Part shown: one piece after another, positions 24,377 through 32,965 of the stretch | Position numbering within the stretch: position 1 is the first letter of the stretch | Layout of the letters: each line of letters starts with the position of its first letter | Source of the DNA: CAVROP01 sp050012175 | Lineage (GTDB): Bacteria > Acidobacteriota > Terriglobia > UBA7540 | Length of the DNA stretch: 64,000 bases | Assembly: GCA_050012175.1 (NCBI GenBank) | Contig: JBEKHR010000011.1 | Span: 62,001-126,000, forward strand | Reading direction: 5' to 3' | Translations under genes and position numbers: made by a program | Notes under the pieces: model-generated | Database searches by the model: none | The model's input: the letters and a program-made list of their open reading frames with translations, nothing else | Told to the model about the DNA's origin: nothing

Positions 24377-24937
24377 GTTTATGCTCCAACAGGGCCGCGA
24401 GTTTCTCGGCAAGATTTCGCGTGCCCGCAGCAATCGGGTCCGGACTGAACCTTCCGGGATTCCCAGCACCTGTGAGATTTCCGCCGACGTGAGCTCTTCT
24501 GTCGCCGAGAGAATCAACGCCTCGCGGAGATCCGGGGGAAGTGAACTGACAAGCCGCTCCAGCAGCGACATCATCTGACGGCTGGCGGCGATTTCATCCA
24601 CCGGAGCGCCGTCTGCCCGCAGTTTGCTCACAACCTCAGCCGCCTCCTCGAGCCTGACCTCGGCCGGCATTCTCTTTCGATCCAGCGCCACCCGCCACGC
24701 CACGGTCGCCAGCCATGCTCGCCGGTCGCGTATCTCCGCCCAGCGTTTGCGGTGTCGCAGGAAACGCAGAAAGGTTTCTTGCGCGACGTCCTCCGCATCG
24801 TGATGGTTCCGCAACACCGACTACGCGATTTTGTAAACGCGCCGGGCCTGTTCCCGAACTGTAGCCTCGAGCTCGTCCCCGCTGGCATCGGTTGTCGAAA
24901 CGGACTCGCTCAAAATCACCTGCCCGGCATCGATCAT
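24366..24937 (-). pseudogene. ECF RNA polymerase sigma factor with an amber stop and a frameshift
   Basis: From ATG 24937 the frame reads into ARRVYKIA, then hits TAG (24823-24821), and continues in the same frame as SVLRNHHDAEDVAQETFLRF, the sigma-70 region 2 signature. TAC in place of TAG would give the usual IAYSVLRN. Region 4 follows (LSAEI-like: ELTSAEISQVLGIPEGSVRTR). After RAREI (about 24413) the frame slips. One extra base would restore LAEKLAALLEHKHAR and a stop at 24368-24366 that overlaps the next ATG. Without it the gene is fused in frame to the membrane protein. Both lesions may be real decay or sequence errors. Confidence 0.8.
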
Positions 24938-25035
24938 CCCGGCCCTCTTATGGAAAGACGGCGTTGCCCACTGAAGCGTTCAGATAAATTTGCGAGAATG
25001 CTAGCCAAACGCATTTGAAATTCTCCGCCCTCCTG

Positions 25036-25066
25036 AGACAGTCGAGGGTCGAGAGTCGAAAGTCGA
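25036..25066. repeat. GTCGAAA heptamer repeat
   Basis: Four units GTCGAGG-GTCGAGA-GTCGAAA-GTCGAAA occur in tandem with no visible inverted partner nearby. The rest of 24938-25176 shows no gene. Confidence 0.6.
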
Positions 25067-25176
25067 AAAGGGCGATACCACCAAAATGTGCGCCACAACC
25101 TGCACGGAGGTTGGCGGTGAGAATCTAAGGCGCCGCCATGGAATGCTATCTTGGGCGTTTGTACTGCCATCTGTCC

Positions 25177-25218
25177 TTGCCTCACGGCTCGTGGGGGTAT
25201 ATACTTCTGATGTATATC
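25177..25218 (+). promoter_or_regulatory. Promoter and operator of vapBC
   Basis: TTGCCT (25177-25182) and TATACT (25200-25205) are separated by 17 bp. The near-palindrome GTATATAC...TGTATATC (25197-25218) covers the -10 element and start region, as expected for autorepression by a VapB-type complex. AAGGGG at 25222-25227 serves the ATG at 25235. Confidence 0.65.
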
Positions 25219-25234
25219 AATAAGGGGATCCGTC

Positions 25235-25483
25235 ATGTCGAATACCGGCATTGCCAAAATTTTCATGCACGGCCGCAGCCAAGCCGTGCGTCTGCCGTTG
25301 GCGTTTCGCTTGCCCGGCGACCGCGCCCGCGTGCGCCGCGTCGAAAGCGGTATCCTGCTTGAACCCATGGTGGCGGATATCGATGGCTGGTTCGCCGAGT
25401 TGGACCGCTTCGCCGATGTGCCATTCATGGAAGACGGTCGCCGTCAACCGCGGATGCCAGAGGCGGGAGACCTATTCGAGTGA
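25235..25483 (+). CDS. vapB: VapB-type antitoxin (AbrB/SpoVT fold)
   Basis: The 82-residue product has the swapped-hairpin AbrB N-terminus typical of VapB: TGIAKIFMHGRSQAVRLPLAFRLPG, in which the H/NGRSQAVRLP block is diagnostic. The C-terminal tail (about 45-82) is acidic and Trp/Phe-containing (DIDGWFAELDRFADVPF), as in antitoxin segments that occlude the VapC active site. It overlaps vapC by 4 bases (GTGA). The dimer with VapC should bind the TATATAC repeats in the promoter. The mix of a clear DNA-binding block, acidic tail and adjacent PIN gene makes the call firm. Confidence 0.93.
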   Translation: MSNTGIAKIFMHGRSQAVRLPLAFRLPGDRARVRRVESGILLEPMVADIDGWFAELDRFADVPFMEDGRRQPRMPEAGDLFE

Positions 25484-25896
25484 ATTATCTCCTCGACACT
25501 AACGCCGTCATCGCACTGCTCAAGAACCAGCCTGCTGGTATGCGCAGTCGGCTGCGCCGCATCATGTCCAGAGGCGCATCGATCGGTGTCTCCTCGGTCG
25601 TACTGTACGAGCTTTGGTATGGCGTGGCGCGGAGCGGACACCGCCGCGAAAACGCCGAGCGGCTTCGCGTCTTCCTTTCGGGCAACATCAACGTCGTTCC
25701 CTTCGACGAGGAGGACGCCGTGGCTGCCGGCGGTCTGCGCGCCGCGCTGGAGACAGCGGGAACGCCAATCGGTCCTTACGACCTGCTGATCGCTGCCCAA
25801 GCACTCAGGATCAGGGCGACGCTGGTGACTGCGAACGTCTCGGAGTTCGCCCGGGTGCCCGGTCTCCTCTGGCAGGACTGGACCTCCAAAGTTTGA
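25480..25896 (+). CDS. vapC: VapC-type PIN-domain toxin
   Basis: This 138-residue PIN-domain ribonuclease has the acidic residues in place: YLLDTNAVIALL (first Asp), VVLYELWYGV (Glu), GPYDLLIAAQAL (Asp) and LVTANVSEFARVPGL (Asn/Glu region). VapC enzymes cut tRNAs or rRNA when released from VapB. The gene starts at GTG 25480 inside the end of vapB. Its length matches the family and no active-site residue is missing, so the toxin should be functional. Confidence 0.94.
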   Translation: MNYLLDTNAVIALLKNQPAGMRSRLRRIMSRGASIGVSSVVLYELWYGVARSGHRRENAERLRVFLSGNINVVPFDEEDAVAAGGLRAALETAGTPIGPYDLLIAAQALRIRATLVTANVSEFARVPGLLWQDWTSKV

Positions 25897-25951
25897 CGTG
25901 GTGCTGGCCGATACACTCGACCGGATCGTCGGCCCCGGACGAAGCATGCTG

Positions 25952-27091
25952 CTACAGCGTGGCCAGCAAAGCAGCAAGCAATGCTGCCCGCCGGGGCAGC
26001 TCGGGGATGAGAATGTGCTCGTGGCGCGCGTGGGCGCCATCGCCGACCGCGCCCAGACCGTCGAGCGTTGGGACGCCCAGCGCAGCCGTGAAATTGCCGT
26101 CTGAGCCGCCACCGGTTGAGGCTTCGGTTAGATCCATGCCCATTGCCCGCCCCAACACGCGCGCCTTTCGGAAGAGCGCGGCGGCCATCTTCCTCTCCAT
26201 AGGCGGACGGTTGATGCCGCCTTCGATCTCCAGTCGCGCTTCCGGATGGCATGGCTTAAGTCTGCGAACCTGATGCTCGATTACCGCTCGGTCTCGCAGC
26301 CGCGGGATGCGCACGTCTATCCACGCCGTAGCGCGCTCAGGAACAACGTTGGACCGCGTGCCGCCTTCGATTCTGCCAACGTTGACCGTCAGCCCTTGCC
26401 GCGGGCGTGCCATCGCTTCAACGCGCCACAGTTGCCGGGCCAATTCCGAGATGGCGTTCACGCCAGCCACCGGATTCACCCCCGCGTGCGCCGAGCGGCC
26501 GTGAACGGTAATCTTGAACTCGCCCACCCCCTTTCGGGCAGTCTTGAGCGCGCCACCGGCCGCGGCCGGCTCCAACACTAGCACGGCGCGCGCGCGCCGC
26601 GCCTCCGCCAGAATCTCCTTGCGAAAAGCTACACTGGACACTTCCTCGTCAGAGTTCATAAAGAAGTGAATGGGACCAGTTGGCGAAATCTTCAGCGCTT
26701 GCAGGGCTCGAATCGCCCAGAGACCGATGACGATCCCGGACTTCATATCGAAGATTCCAGGCCCGAATGCCCGCTCGCCGCGCACTCTGAAAGGCATCTG
26801 CGCTAGAGTCCCGATCTCCCATACCGTATCCAAATGGCCGAGTAGCAGAATCGGCTTCTGGTTGCGTTTGCCTGCCCAAAACTCAGCCGAAACAGCGGAT
26901 CCCGCCACCGGATGTTTAAGGAGGTGAGTCTTTCCTGCGCACTGCCTGCATTCCTCAGCGATGAAGCGTGCAAGCCGGTCTACCCCAGGCTTTGAGCTGC
27001 TCGGCGATTCGATCTCTACTGTTTGCCGGAGGCACTGTAGCATTGGCCGCAGCTCTGATTGACAAGAGTCGAGCAAAGACTTCACATCCAT
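25952..27091 (-). CDS. M20-family zinc peptidase (glutamate carboxypeptidase-like)
   Basis: The 379-residue cytoplasmic-looking protein follows the M20 pattern. LLLGHLDTVW gives the first zinc His and the catalytic Asp, and GPGIFDMKSG the bridging Asp. FFMNSDEEVSS carries the catalytic Glu and second zinc Glu, GRSAHAGVNP lies in the lid dimerisation domain, and the final zinc His is in GDGAHARHEHI. The lid (about 175-290) is intact. The closest well-known relatives are carboxypeptidase G2 and acetylornithine or succinyl-diaminopimelate deacylases. GDGAHARHE favours the carboxypeptidase G2 side. GGAGGGGG precedes the ATG. It converges with vapC. Confidence 0.9.
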   Translation of the reverse strand: MDVKSLLDSCQSELRPMLQCLRQTVEIESPSSSKPGVDRLARFIAEECRQCAGKTHLLKHPVAGSAVSAEFWAGKRNQKPILLLGHLDTVWEIGTLAQMPFRVRGERAFGPGIFDMKSGIVIGLWAIRALQALKISPTGPIHFFMNSDEEVSSVAFRKEILAEARRARAVLVLEPAAAGGALKTARKGVGEFKITVHGRSAHAGVNPVAGVNAISELARQLWRVEAMARPRQGLTVNVGRIEGGTRSNVVPERATAWIDVRIPRLRDRAVIEHQVRRLKPCHPEARLEIEGGINRPPMERKMAAALFRKARVLGRAMGMDLTEASTGGGSDGNFTAALGVPTLDGLGAVGDGAHARHEHILIPELPRRAALLAALLATL

Positions 27092-27116
27092 CGTTCCCCC
27101 TCCGGCAAAAGATGGC

Positions 27117-27192
27117 GTCAGCTCTCCCGCCGCGGCGGGTCAGCTCTCAGCTCTCAGGTGTCAGCCCGCTGAAAGCTGATAGCTGATTGCTG
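27117..27192. repeat. Heptamer hairpin element (TCAGCTC / GCTGATA)
   Basis: Left units GTCAGCTCTC and TCAGCTC-TCAGCTC-TCAGGTG-TCAGCCC face right units GCTGAAA-GCTGATA-GCTGATT-GCTG. The element sits between the divergent M20 and GH57 genes. Confidence 0.7.
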
Positions 27193-27301
27193 TACTACGT
27201 TTCTTACTGACAATTCCCCAAGCTTCATCTTATTCTAAATAGTCAGGAAACCACAGTGGGCACGTGGGAAGATTTGGGCGTCACAGGAAGGAATCCTAAC
27301 C

Positions 27302-29485
27302 TTGAACAAAGTTTCGTTCGCTCTGGTAATCCATTCCCACCAGCCCGTGGGGAACTTCGACCACGTCATCGAAGAAGCTTACCAGAGGGCTTACGCGCCC
27401 TTCGTGCAAATCCTCCTCCAGCATCCTCGCGTCCGGCTCAGCCTCCATTACTCCGGGGTTTTGCTCGAATGGTTGGAAAAACGCCACCCGGAGTTTTTCG
27501 ATCAGCTTCGCGAGTTGTCCGGGCGAGGACAGGTGGAGCTTCTGGGGGGCGGCTACTATGAGCCGATACTGCCGTCAATCTCTGACGCCGATAAGATTTC
27601 GCAGGTCCGCAAGTTGGCGGATTACCTTCAACAGCATTGGGGAACAGCGCCCCGAGGCGCATGGGTTGCGGAGCGGGTCTGGGAGCCGGGTCTGGCGTGT
27701 CCGCTGGCCCAAGCCGGCGTCGAGTACGTGGTGCTTGATGACACGCATTTTCTGGCAGCGGGACTGGAGCCGGCGGGCTTGCACGGGATCTACATCACAG
27801 AAGACCAGGGTGAGCCACTCCGCCTGGTGCCCAGCTTGAAGTCCTTCCGCTACACGATCCCCTTCCAGGAACCGGAAGAAACTCTGCGGATACTCCGTAA
27901 AGGCAGGAACCACCCTGGCCAGCTTTTCGCCATGGGAGATGATTGCGAAAAATTTGGCGTCTGGCCAGGAACTTACGACCATGTGTACCGGAACGGGTGG
28001 CTTAAGAGATTCCTCGAAGCACTTGAAGGGGCCGACGAATGGCTGGAAACGACCACCGTTTCGGATTACATTGCTTCTCATGCTCCGCTAGGACGAGTCT
28101 ATCTTCCCACCGCTGCTTACGCGGAGATGATGGAGTGGGCTTTACCCACCGTGGCCTCCGCTGAATTGAGGGCCTGCCTGGATGAAACCGAGAAGATGCC
28201 TTCCGGAGAACGCTTCCGGCGCTTCCTTCAGGGTGGATTTTGGCGCAACTTCCTGAGCAAGTATCCCGAGTCCAACCAAATCCAAAAACTCATGTTCGCT
28301 CTGAGCCGGCGCTGGCAAGAACTAAGCGGGGCTCGGGCTACAGACGAAGAGAAAGCGCGCCTCCTGACCGAGGCGCAGAGCTACGTGCTTGCTTCGCAGT
28401 GCAACGACGCCTATTGGCATGGAGTTTTCGGCGGCCTTTATGCCCCCCACCTCCGCAGCGCCTTGTTTCGCAACCTGATTCGGGCCGAGGTTTTGTTAGA
28501 CAAGGTCGAAGGCATCACCAGCAATCCTTCCATGCGTGTCAAGCGGGAAGACTTTGACGTGGATGGGCATGAAGAGGTCCTGCTCGATCATCCCACCGTC
28601 GCGATGGTAGTTCGTCCCGCGGACGGCGGGACAGTCTCCAGCCTGCGTTTCAAACCCGCGCACGTCGAGCTGGTGAATTCTCTGATGCGCCGCCCGGAAG
28701 CCTATCATGCCTTGGTGCGGAAGCACGTCGGATCAAAGGAACCCCCCAAAGAAGGGCCTGCTTCCATTCACGATATGGTCTTGAGCAAAGAGGCCAACCT
28801 CGAGGCCTTGCTGCGCTACGATCGCTACGCACGACACATGTTCCGGACCTACGTTTTCTCCGCCACGAAAGGGTGGCGTGATTTCAGTTTGCTGCGCCTG
28901 GACGAAAATGAAGTCCTGGCCTGTGGACCCTGGAAACAGTCTGCTGGCCGCACTCTTCCCGGCGTCCTCCGGCTTGAGAACTCAGCGCCTATCCAGCTCG
29001 GCGATTGCGTGATGCAAATTGAGGCGCGAAAAACTTTGACCACCAAGGCGCAGGGCGCCACGTGCTGGATCGAATGCAAATCCTCGCTTTCTGCAGACCA
29101 GCCCTGCCCGGCCAAAACGGCGCTGGGCATGGAACTGGTCATCAACCTTCTGGCCCCGGCTGCTCCCGACCGTTATTTCACCGCCAATGGAGTGCGGCGG
29201 CCACTCGATTTCCGCGGCGAAATTGATTCCTCCAACCTGACATTCGTGGATGAATGGCAAGGCGTGAAAATCTCCCTGGACGCCCAGCCAAGACCCCGCT
29301 GGTGGATTGTCCCCATCGAGACCATTTCCCAATCGGAACTGGGTTTTGAGCGGGTTTACCAGGGCTCTGCCATTCTCGCGGTATGGAAGATCGACCCAGC
29401 TTCGTGGCGAGACGTCACGGGCGTGCTGCGGGCGGAGGTGACTCCTTGGGCCGAACCTGCTCAGGAGGACGACAATGGAGCATGA
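27302..29485 (+). CDS. GH57 alpha-amylase / 4-alpha-glucanotransferase-like enzyme
   Basis: The 727-residue product has the five GH57 regions. FALVIHSHQPVGNFD is motif 1, GGGYYEPILP motif 2, WVAERVWEPGL motif 3 with the nucleophile Glu124, and FAMGDDCEKFGVWPGTYDH motif 4 with the acid/base Asp at 213-214. The positions match Thermococcus litoralis 4-alpha-glucanotransferase (E123, D214). The DUF1925 helical segment (about 310-400) and a DUF1926 beta-sandwich (from about 430) complete that subfamily's architecture. The enzyme would remodel alpha-1,4-glucans such as glycogen in the cytoplasm. The start is TTG 27302 with AAGGA upstream. Confidence 0.92.
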   Translation: MNKVSFALVIHSHQPVGNFDHVIEEAYQRAYAPFVQILLQHPRVRLSLHYSGVLLEWLEKRHPEFFDQLRELSGRGQVELLGGGYYEPILPSISDADKISQVRKLADYLQQHWGTAPRGAWVAERVWEPGLACPLAQAGVEYVVLDDTHFLAAGLEPAGLHGIYITEDQGEPLRLVPSLKSFRYTIPFQEPEETLRILRKGRNHPGQLFAMGDDCEKFGVWPGTYDHVYRNGWLKRFLEALEGADEWLETTTVSDYIASHAPLGRVYLPTAAYAEMMEWALPTVASAELRACLDETEKMPSGERFRRFLQGGFWRNFLSKYPESNQIQKLMFALSRRWQELSGARATDEEKARLLTEAQSYVLASQCNDAYWHGVFGGLYAPHLRSALFRNLIRAEVLLDKVEGITSNPSMRVKREDFDVDGHEEVLLDHPTVAMVVRPADGGTVSSLRFKPAHVELVNSLMRRPEAYHALVRKHVGSKEPPKEGPASIHDMVLSKEANLEALLRYDRYARHMFRTYVFSATKGWRDFSLLRLDENEVLACGPWKQSAGRTLPGVLRLENSAPIQLGDCVMQIEARKTLTTKAQGATCWIECKSSLSADQPCPAKTALGMELVINLLAPAAPDRYFTANGVRRPLDFRGEIDSSNLTFVDEWQGVKISLDAQPRPRWWIVPIETISQSELGFERVYQGSAILAVWKIDPASWRDVTGVLRAEVTPWAEPAQEDDNGA

Positions 29486-29539
29486 AAGCTTGAAATTCCC
29501 GCGCCAGCCTGATAAATTGCATCCCCTCGGAGGCTGATA

Positions 29540-29713
29540 ATGGCCATCGCGAAAGAGCTGCTGGATATTCTAGTCTGCCCGTTGTGTAAGTTGCCGGTTA
29601 AACTCACACCCGACGGTCAAGGTCTCAAGTGCGGCCAATGCCGGCGCGTCTACGCCATAAAGGAAGACATCCCGGTAATGCTTATCGATGAAGCCAAGAT
29701 CGAAGCGGAGTGA
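29540..29713 (+). CDS. Trm112-family small zinc-binding protein
   Basis: This 57-residue protein was found by reading the gap. It has a CPLC at residues 13-16 and CGQC at 31-34, forming one zinc ribbon, in the frame LLDILVCPLCKLPVKL and YAIKEDIPVMLIDEA. This is the pattern of bacterial Trm112/YcaR proteins. In other organisms Trm112 activates methyltransferases. Bacterial members often sit beside lipid A or envelope genes, and here a GT9 heptosyltransferase-like gene follows 34 bp later. GGAGG lies 6 bases before the ATG. No Trm112-dependent methyltransferase is evident nearby. Confidence 0.92.
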   Translation: MAIAKELLDILVCPLCKLPVKLTPDGQGLKCGQCRRVYAIKEDIPVMLIDEAKIEAE

Positions 29714-29746
29714 AACCAGCGAGGCGCCCTCTTGGGTTTAAAAGTT

Positions 29747-30844
29747 ATGACGCCTGCTTCCCTCCTCCCCGACCTTCCTGCCAATTCCCGAATTCTGGTC
29801 ATTCGGCTCCGCTCGATTGGTGACATTGTTCTTCTTACGCCTGCCTTGCATCTGCTTAAAGCTTGGCGGCCCGACCTATTCGCCTCCGTGCTTGTCGAGC
29901 CGCGCTTTCGGGAACTTCTGGAAGGCAATCCGGACGTAGACGAGATTCTCTCCCCTGGCGAAGGTTCCATGAAAGCAGCCTCGCACCTGAGCGCGGCGCT
30001 GGGGCTCCGCCGGAAAAGGTTTGCGGTTTGTATTAACCTCCACGGCGGCCCCACCAGCAGGTTCCTGACCAGGATGTGCGGAGCCCGCGTTAAGGTCGGC
30101 TTCGAGCACTTCCGCTCGCCGGGTCACTATCAAATCTTAGTCCCCGACGCCCGCATCATCCTGGACCAGCCCACCATCCACACTGCCGAACATCAAGCTT
30201 GTGCATTCTTTTGCCTCGGCTTGCCCCGCCAGGAAATCCCGCGCGCCCGGATCTTTGCGAGCGCCGAGCACAAAGCATGGTGGAAACACAGGCGCGCCAG
30301 CCTTGGTCTCGCACCTGGCGATGGATACGTCATGATTCACCCCACAGCGCTTTATGCGACCAAGCAATGGGCGGCGGAGAAGTTTGCGCAACTCGCCGCC
30401 GCCCTGGAGCGAGAAATGGGCCTCAAGTCCGTTTTCTCTTGTGGCCCTGGTGAAGGTGCAGTCCTCGACGCTATCCAGAATGCTTCAGGTTCTCCTATGA
30501 GGCGGCTGGAAGGTATGCGCCTGGGTCAATTCGCTGCTGCCTTGGCTGACACGCGTCTATTCGTTGGCAATGACAGCGGACCCGCGCATATGGCCGCGGC
30601 CCTTTCGCGGCCCCTTGTAGTTATCTTCGGTTCCTCGAGTCCGACCATTTGGGGACCTTGGCCGCGACACACCTCAAATCCTCCGGCGCAGGTGGTTCAG
30701 AACTTTTATGAATGTAACCCTTGCCCCGGCGACAAGTGCTACCGCTTTGATCGCCCGGAGTGTATCCTTTCAGTAAGTCTTGAGCAGGTCAAGTCAGCCG
30801 TGGAGGCCGTGCTGGCCCAGTCAGCAGGGACCGGTACGGAATAG
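29747..30844 (+). CDS. GT9-family glycosyltransferase (heptosyltransferase-like)
   Basis: The 365-residue product has the GT9 layout. The N-terminal ILVIRLRSIGDIVLLTPALHLLK carries the conserved Asp of the acceptor side, and the C-terminal ADTRLFVGNDSGPAHMAAAL is the ADP-heptose-binding block, followed by IFGSSSPTIWGPW. A Cys-rich segment near the end (ECNPCPGDKCYRFDRPECI) resembles that of LPS heptosyltransferases. Together with the RfaE1-like kinase downstream it points to heptose addition to the LPS inner core. The ATG at 29747 and TTG at 29732 are both possible starts; neither has a strong ribosome-binding site. Confidence 0.9.
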   Translation: MTPASLLPDLPANSRILVIRLRSIGDIVLLTPALHLLKAWRPDLFASVLVEPRFRELLEGNPDVDEILSPGEGSMKAASHLSAALGLRRKRFAVCINLHGGPTSRFLTRMCGARVKVGFEHFRSPGHYQILVPDARIILDQPTIHTAEHQACAFFCLGLPRQEIPRARIFASAEHKAWWKHRRASLGLAPGDGYVMIHPTALYATKQWAAEKFAQLAAALEREMGLKSVFSCGPGEGAVLDAIQNASGSPMRRLEGMRLGQFAAALADTRLFVGNDSGPAHMAAALSRPLVVIFGSSSPTIWGPWPRHTSNPPAQVVQNFYECNPCPGDKCYRFDRPECILSVSLEQVKSAVEAVLAQSAGTGTE

Positions 30845-30970
30845 TGAATAGTAAATTGTGAATGGTGAATTCTAAATTGAATACAGCAGTCAGGGCCCCT
30901 GGGCGGGACGCGCAAAGCAAACGTCGCGTCCGCAATTTACCATTTACTATTCGCTATTTATAATTCTGCT
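30843..30970. repeat. Core-bearing heptamer hairpin element, plus orientation
   Basis: The left arm repeats GTGAATA/GTGAATG units from the stop codon of the GT9 gene. The core (about 30886-30932, with GCGCAAAGCAAACG) matches the other core elements. The right arm repeats TTTACCA-TTTACTA-TTCGCTA. Confidence 0.75.
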
Positions 30971-31015
30971 TGTGACTCGTCACCAGGCAAACGCCGTCTT
31001 CGGATTAGAGGCACT

Positions 31016-32014
31016 ATGAACAAAAAGCAAATCCGCCTTTCGCGCATTGTTCGAGGATTCCAGGGACGAAGGGTCGCCGTCTTAGGCGACTACGTATTGG
31101 ATGAATTGCTGCGTGGGGAAGTCACGCGCATCTCTCCGGAAGCGCCGGTGCCGGTGGTTCTCATTCAGGATCCCAGCATGGGAAGAGACTATCCGGGGGG
31201 CGCAGGGAACGTGGCAGCTAATATCGCCTCATTGGGCGGCAGGCCAATACCCTACGGGGTCGTCGGCAATGATCAAAGTGGCAAGCGACTGCGGGCGTTG
31301 CTCAAGAGTCACCACATCCCCACCGGCACACTCCTTTTCGAACGCCGGCGGATGACACCGCACAAAGTCCGCATCGCTGCCATTCAGCATCAACTCCTCC
31401 GCCTGGATTTCGAGAGACCGGAGGCCATAGCAAGGAAGACTGCAGAAAAGCTCGCCCGCAATTTCGCGCTTCAGGCGGGACGGCTGGATGGGCTGATTAT
31501 TTCTGATTATCGTAAAGGAACAGTAACTACCGAACTCTGCAACCAGGTGAAAGCCCTGGCTCGCCAGCGCCGCATCCCGGTGTTTGTGGACCCCAAGCCC
31601 GAGCACCCGGAGATTTGTCGCCACGCTACCGTGGTCACCCCAAATCTGCACGAGGCGGAATTAATGGCCCACGCACCCCTACGCAATCGGCATGACCTCG
31701 AAATCGGTGGGCAACGGTTGCGCGCGGAACTCGACTGCTCCTGCCTACTCATTACCCGAGGCAGCGAGGGAATGGTGCTCTTTGAGCCGAATAAGGAAGG
31801 GCAGGAAATCAAGAGCCTGCCTCGGCCGGTTTACGATGTAACGGGTGCGGGTGATACCGTCCTCGCCGCCCTGGCGCTGGCCTTCATTTCCGGAGCCTCC
31901 GTGAGGGAAGCCGCAGAACTGGCGAACCTTGCCGGCGGCCGCGTCGTGCTGAAATTCGGCACCGCTCAGATCACTCAAGAAGAATTGCTCGGGGCGGTGG
32001 CCGAAGAACAGTGA
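31016..32014 (+). CDS. rfaE1: D-glycero-beta-D-manno-heptose-7-phosphate kinase (RfaE domain I)
   Basis: The 332-residue kinase belongs to the PfkB clan, RfaE1 branch. GDYVLDELLRGEVTRISPEAPVPVV is the characteristic opening, PGGAGNVAANIASLGG the sugar-binding loop and QLLRLDFE the mid signature. ISDYRKGT and PVYDVTGAGDTVLAALALAF complete it with the catalytic Asp. It phosphorylates heptose-7-phosphate at C1 on the path to ADP-heptose for LPS core. The nucleotidyltransferase domain fused in E. coli HldE is absent, so a separate RfaE2 must be elsewhere. It lies downstream of the GT9 gene, separated by a core-bearing repeat. Confidence 0.93.
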   Translation: MNKKQIRLSRIVRGFQGRRVAVLGDYVLDELLRGEVTRISPEAPVPVVLIQDPSMGRDYPGGAGNVAANIASLGGRPIPYGVVGNDQSGKRLRALLKSHHIPTGTLLFERRRMTPHKVRIAAIQHQLLRLDFERPEAIARKTAEKLARNFALQAGRLDGLIISDYRKGTVTTELCNQVKALARQRRIPVFVDPKPEHPEICRHATVVTPNLHEAELMAHAPLRNRHDLEIGGQRLRAELDCSCLLITRGSEGMVLFEPNKEGQEIKSLPRPVYDVTGAGDTVLAALALAFISGASVREAAELANLAGGRVVLKFGTAQITQEELLGAVAEEQ

Positions 32015-32023
32015 CGAGGGACA

Positions 32024-32168
32024 AGCAGAATTATGAATAGTGAATGGTGAATAGTAAATGGTGAATTGCGGACGCAGAGTTTGCTTTGCGCGCCGCCCTC
32101 AGCTCCTCTGACTGCTGCACTTCCTCAGTTTAGAATTCACAATTCATAATTTACTATTCACTATTCAG
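32024..32168. repeat. Core-bearing heptamer hairpin element, minus orientation
   Basis: The left arm is GAATTAT-GAATAGT-GAATGGT-GAATAGT-AAATGGT. The core runs in reverse orientation relative to 30843 (GGACGCAGAGTTTGCTTTGC at about 32070). The right arm TTCACAA-TTCATAA-TTTACTA-TTCACTA-TTC ends on the stop codon of the converging gene. Confidence 0.75.
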
Positions 32169-32566
32169 AAGACTGAATAGGACAGTGCTTTCGTCTTGCG
32201 GTCCACGACAATGTCGAGGGGCGGATCAACGTTGTTAACCTTTATGGTGACGATTACAAGGGACGACCCCTTGGATTTCGTGGCCAGAATCTGAAATTCA
32301 CGAATCTTACCGTAGTCTCCTTGTATCCCCCAACCCTGAAGAAAATCCTGGAAGGAGTAGGAGGGGCTCGGCTGCCAAAGCCGGTAGGCCTCCTGGAACT
32401 TTCCTTGCTCGAGGGTTGTTAGGAAGCGTGTCACCGCGCGCTCCTCGGGATAATTTCGAAAAGAGAAGTAAAGACCTTCGGCAATCAGAAGAATCAAGAT
32501 GCCAAGGACTATGTACCTCCAGATATGGATGGGAGGTTTGGGAGGTGGTGCATCCAACAGCGTCAT
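32165..32566 (-). CDS. Membrane-anchored protein of unknown function
   Basis: The 133-residue product has a Pro-rich cytoplasmic head (DAPPPKPPIHIW), one membrane helix (YIVLGILILLIAEGLYFSF, about 18-36), and a soluble domain outside. That domain begins YPEERAVTRFLTTLEQGKFQEAYRLW and continues YSFQDFLQGWG, a pattern like NTF2-like or DUF4878-type domains. Its function is unknown. The stop codon lies inside the end of a repeat element. It converges with the RfaE1 gene. Confidence 0.7.
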   Translation of the reverse strand: MTLLDAPPPKPPIHIWRYIVLGILILLIAEGLYFSFRNYPEERAVTRFLTTLEQGKFQEAYRLWQPSPSYSFQDFLQGWGIQGDYGKIREFQILATKSKGSSLVIVTIKVNNVDPPLDIVVDRKTKALSYSVF

Positions 32567-32622
32567 GGGCTTTGCCCTCTCTGATGATTTACTCGGCTCA
32601 GTCTACCAAGATGCCGGATAAA

Positions 32623-32698
32623 GGTGGGTGGTATGTGGTAGGTGGCAGGTGGGGAAAAACCTCGCCCCCACATACCACCTACTACCTACCACCTACCG
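32623..32698. repeat. Heptamer hairpin element (GGTAGGT / CCACCTA)
   Basis: The left arm GGTGGGT-GGTATGT-GGTAGGT-GGCAGGT faces the right arm CCACATA-CCACCTA-CTACCTA-CCACCTA around a GGGAAAAACCTCGCC core. Both arms have an exact 7-bp period and are reverse complementary. Confidence 0.8.
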
Positions 32699-32898
32699 TT
32701 CTATTGTATTCGATGCGGGGGAATTCTGAAGAGCAGTTTGAGCAGGCGCGAGAGATGGACCTCGCGAACCTTCCCCAGCAGAACCGCAAGAGGTTAAACC
32801 CGGATTCGAAAGTTGGCAGCCGCCGTTCGAGCAGAATCACTTGATTCGATGCCCGTTCGACGCAGATACTGGAGGAACAGAATGGTGCGGGGCCGGGC

Positions 32899-32926
32899 GT
32901 AGGGGCACAGCGCGCTGTGCCCCTAC
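32899..32926. repeat. Perfect 28-bp palindrome
   Basis: GTAGGGGCACAGCG (32899-32912) is followed directly by its exact reverse complement (32913-32926). It lies 40 bp past the stop of the ABC-2 permease gene. It has no T-run and resembles dispersed intergenic palindromes seen in other bacterial genomes. Confidence 0.7.
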
Positions 32927-32965
32927 AAGATGCACATTGCACCCACGCTAACTTCCGAATTCGGG

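Noticed and set aside
25614..26273. Plus-strand frame running past vapC into the M20 region
   Set aside because: It is out of frame with the PIN domain and opposite the M20 peptidase gene, with no recognisable motif.
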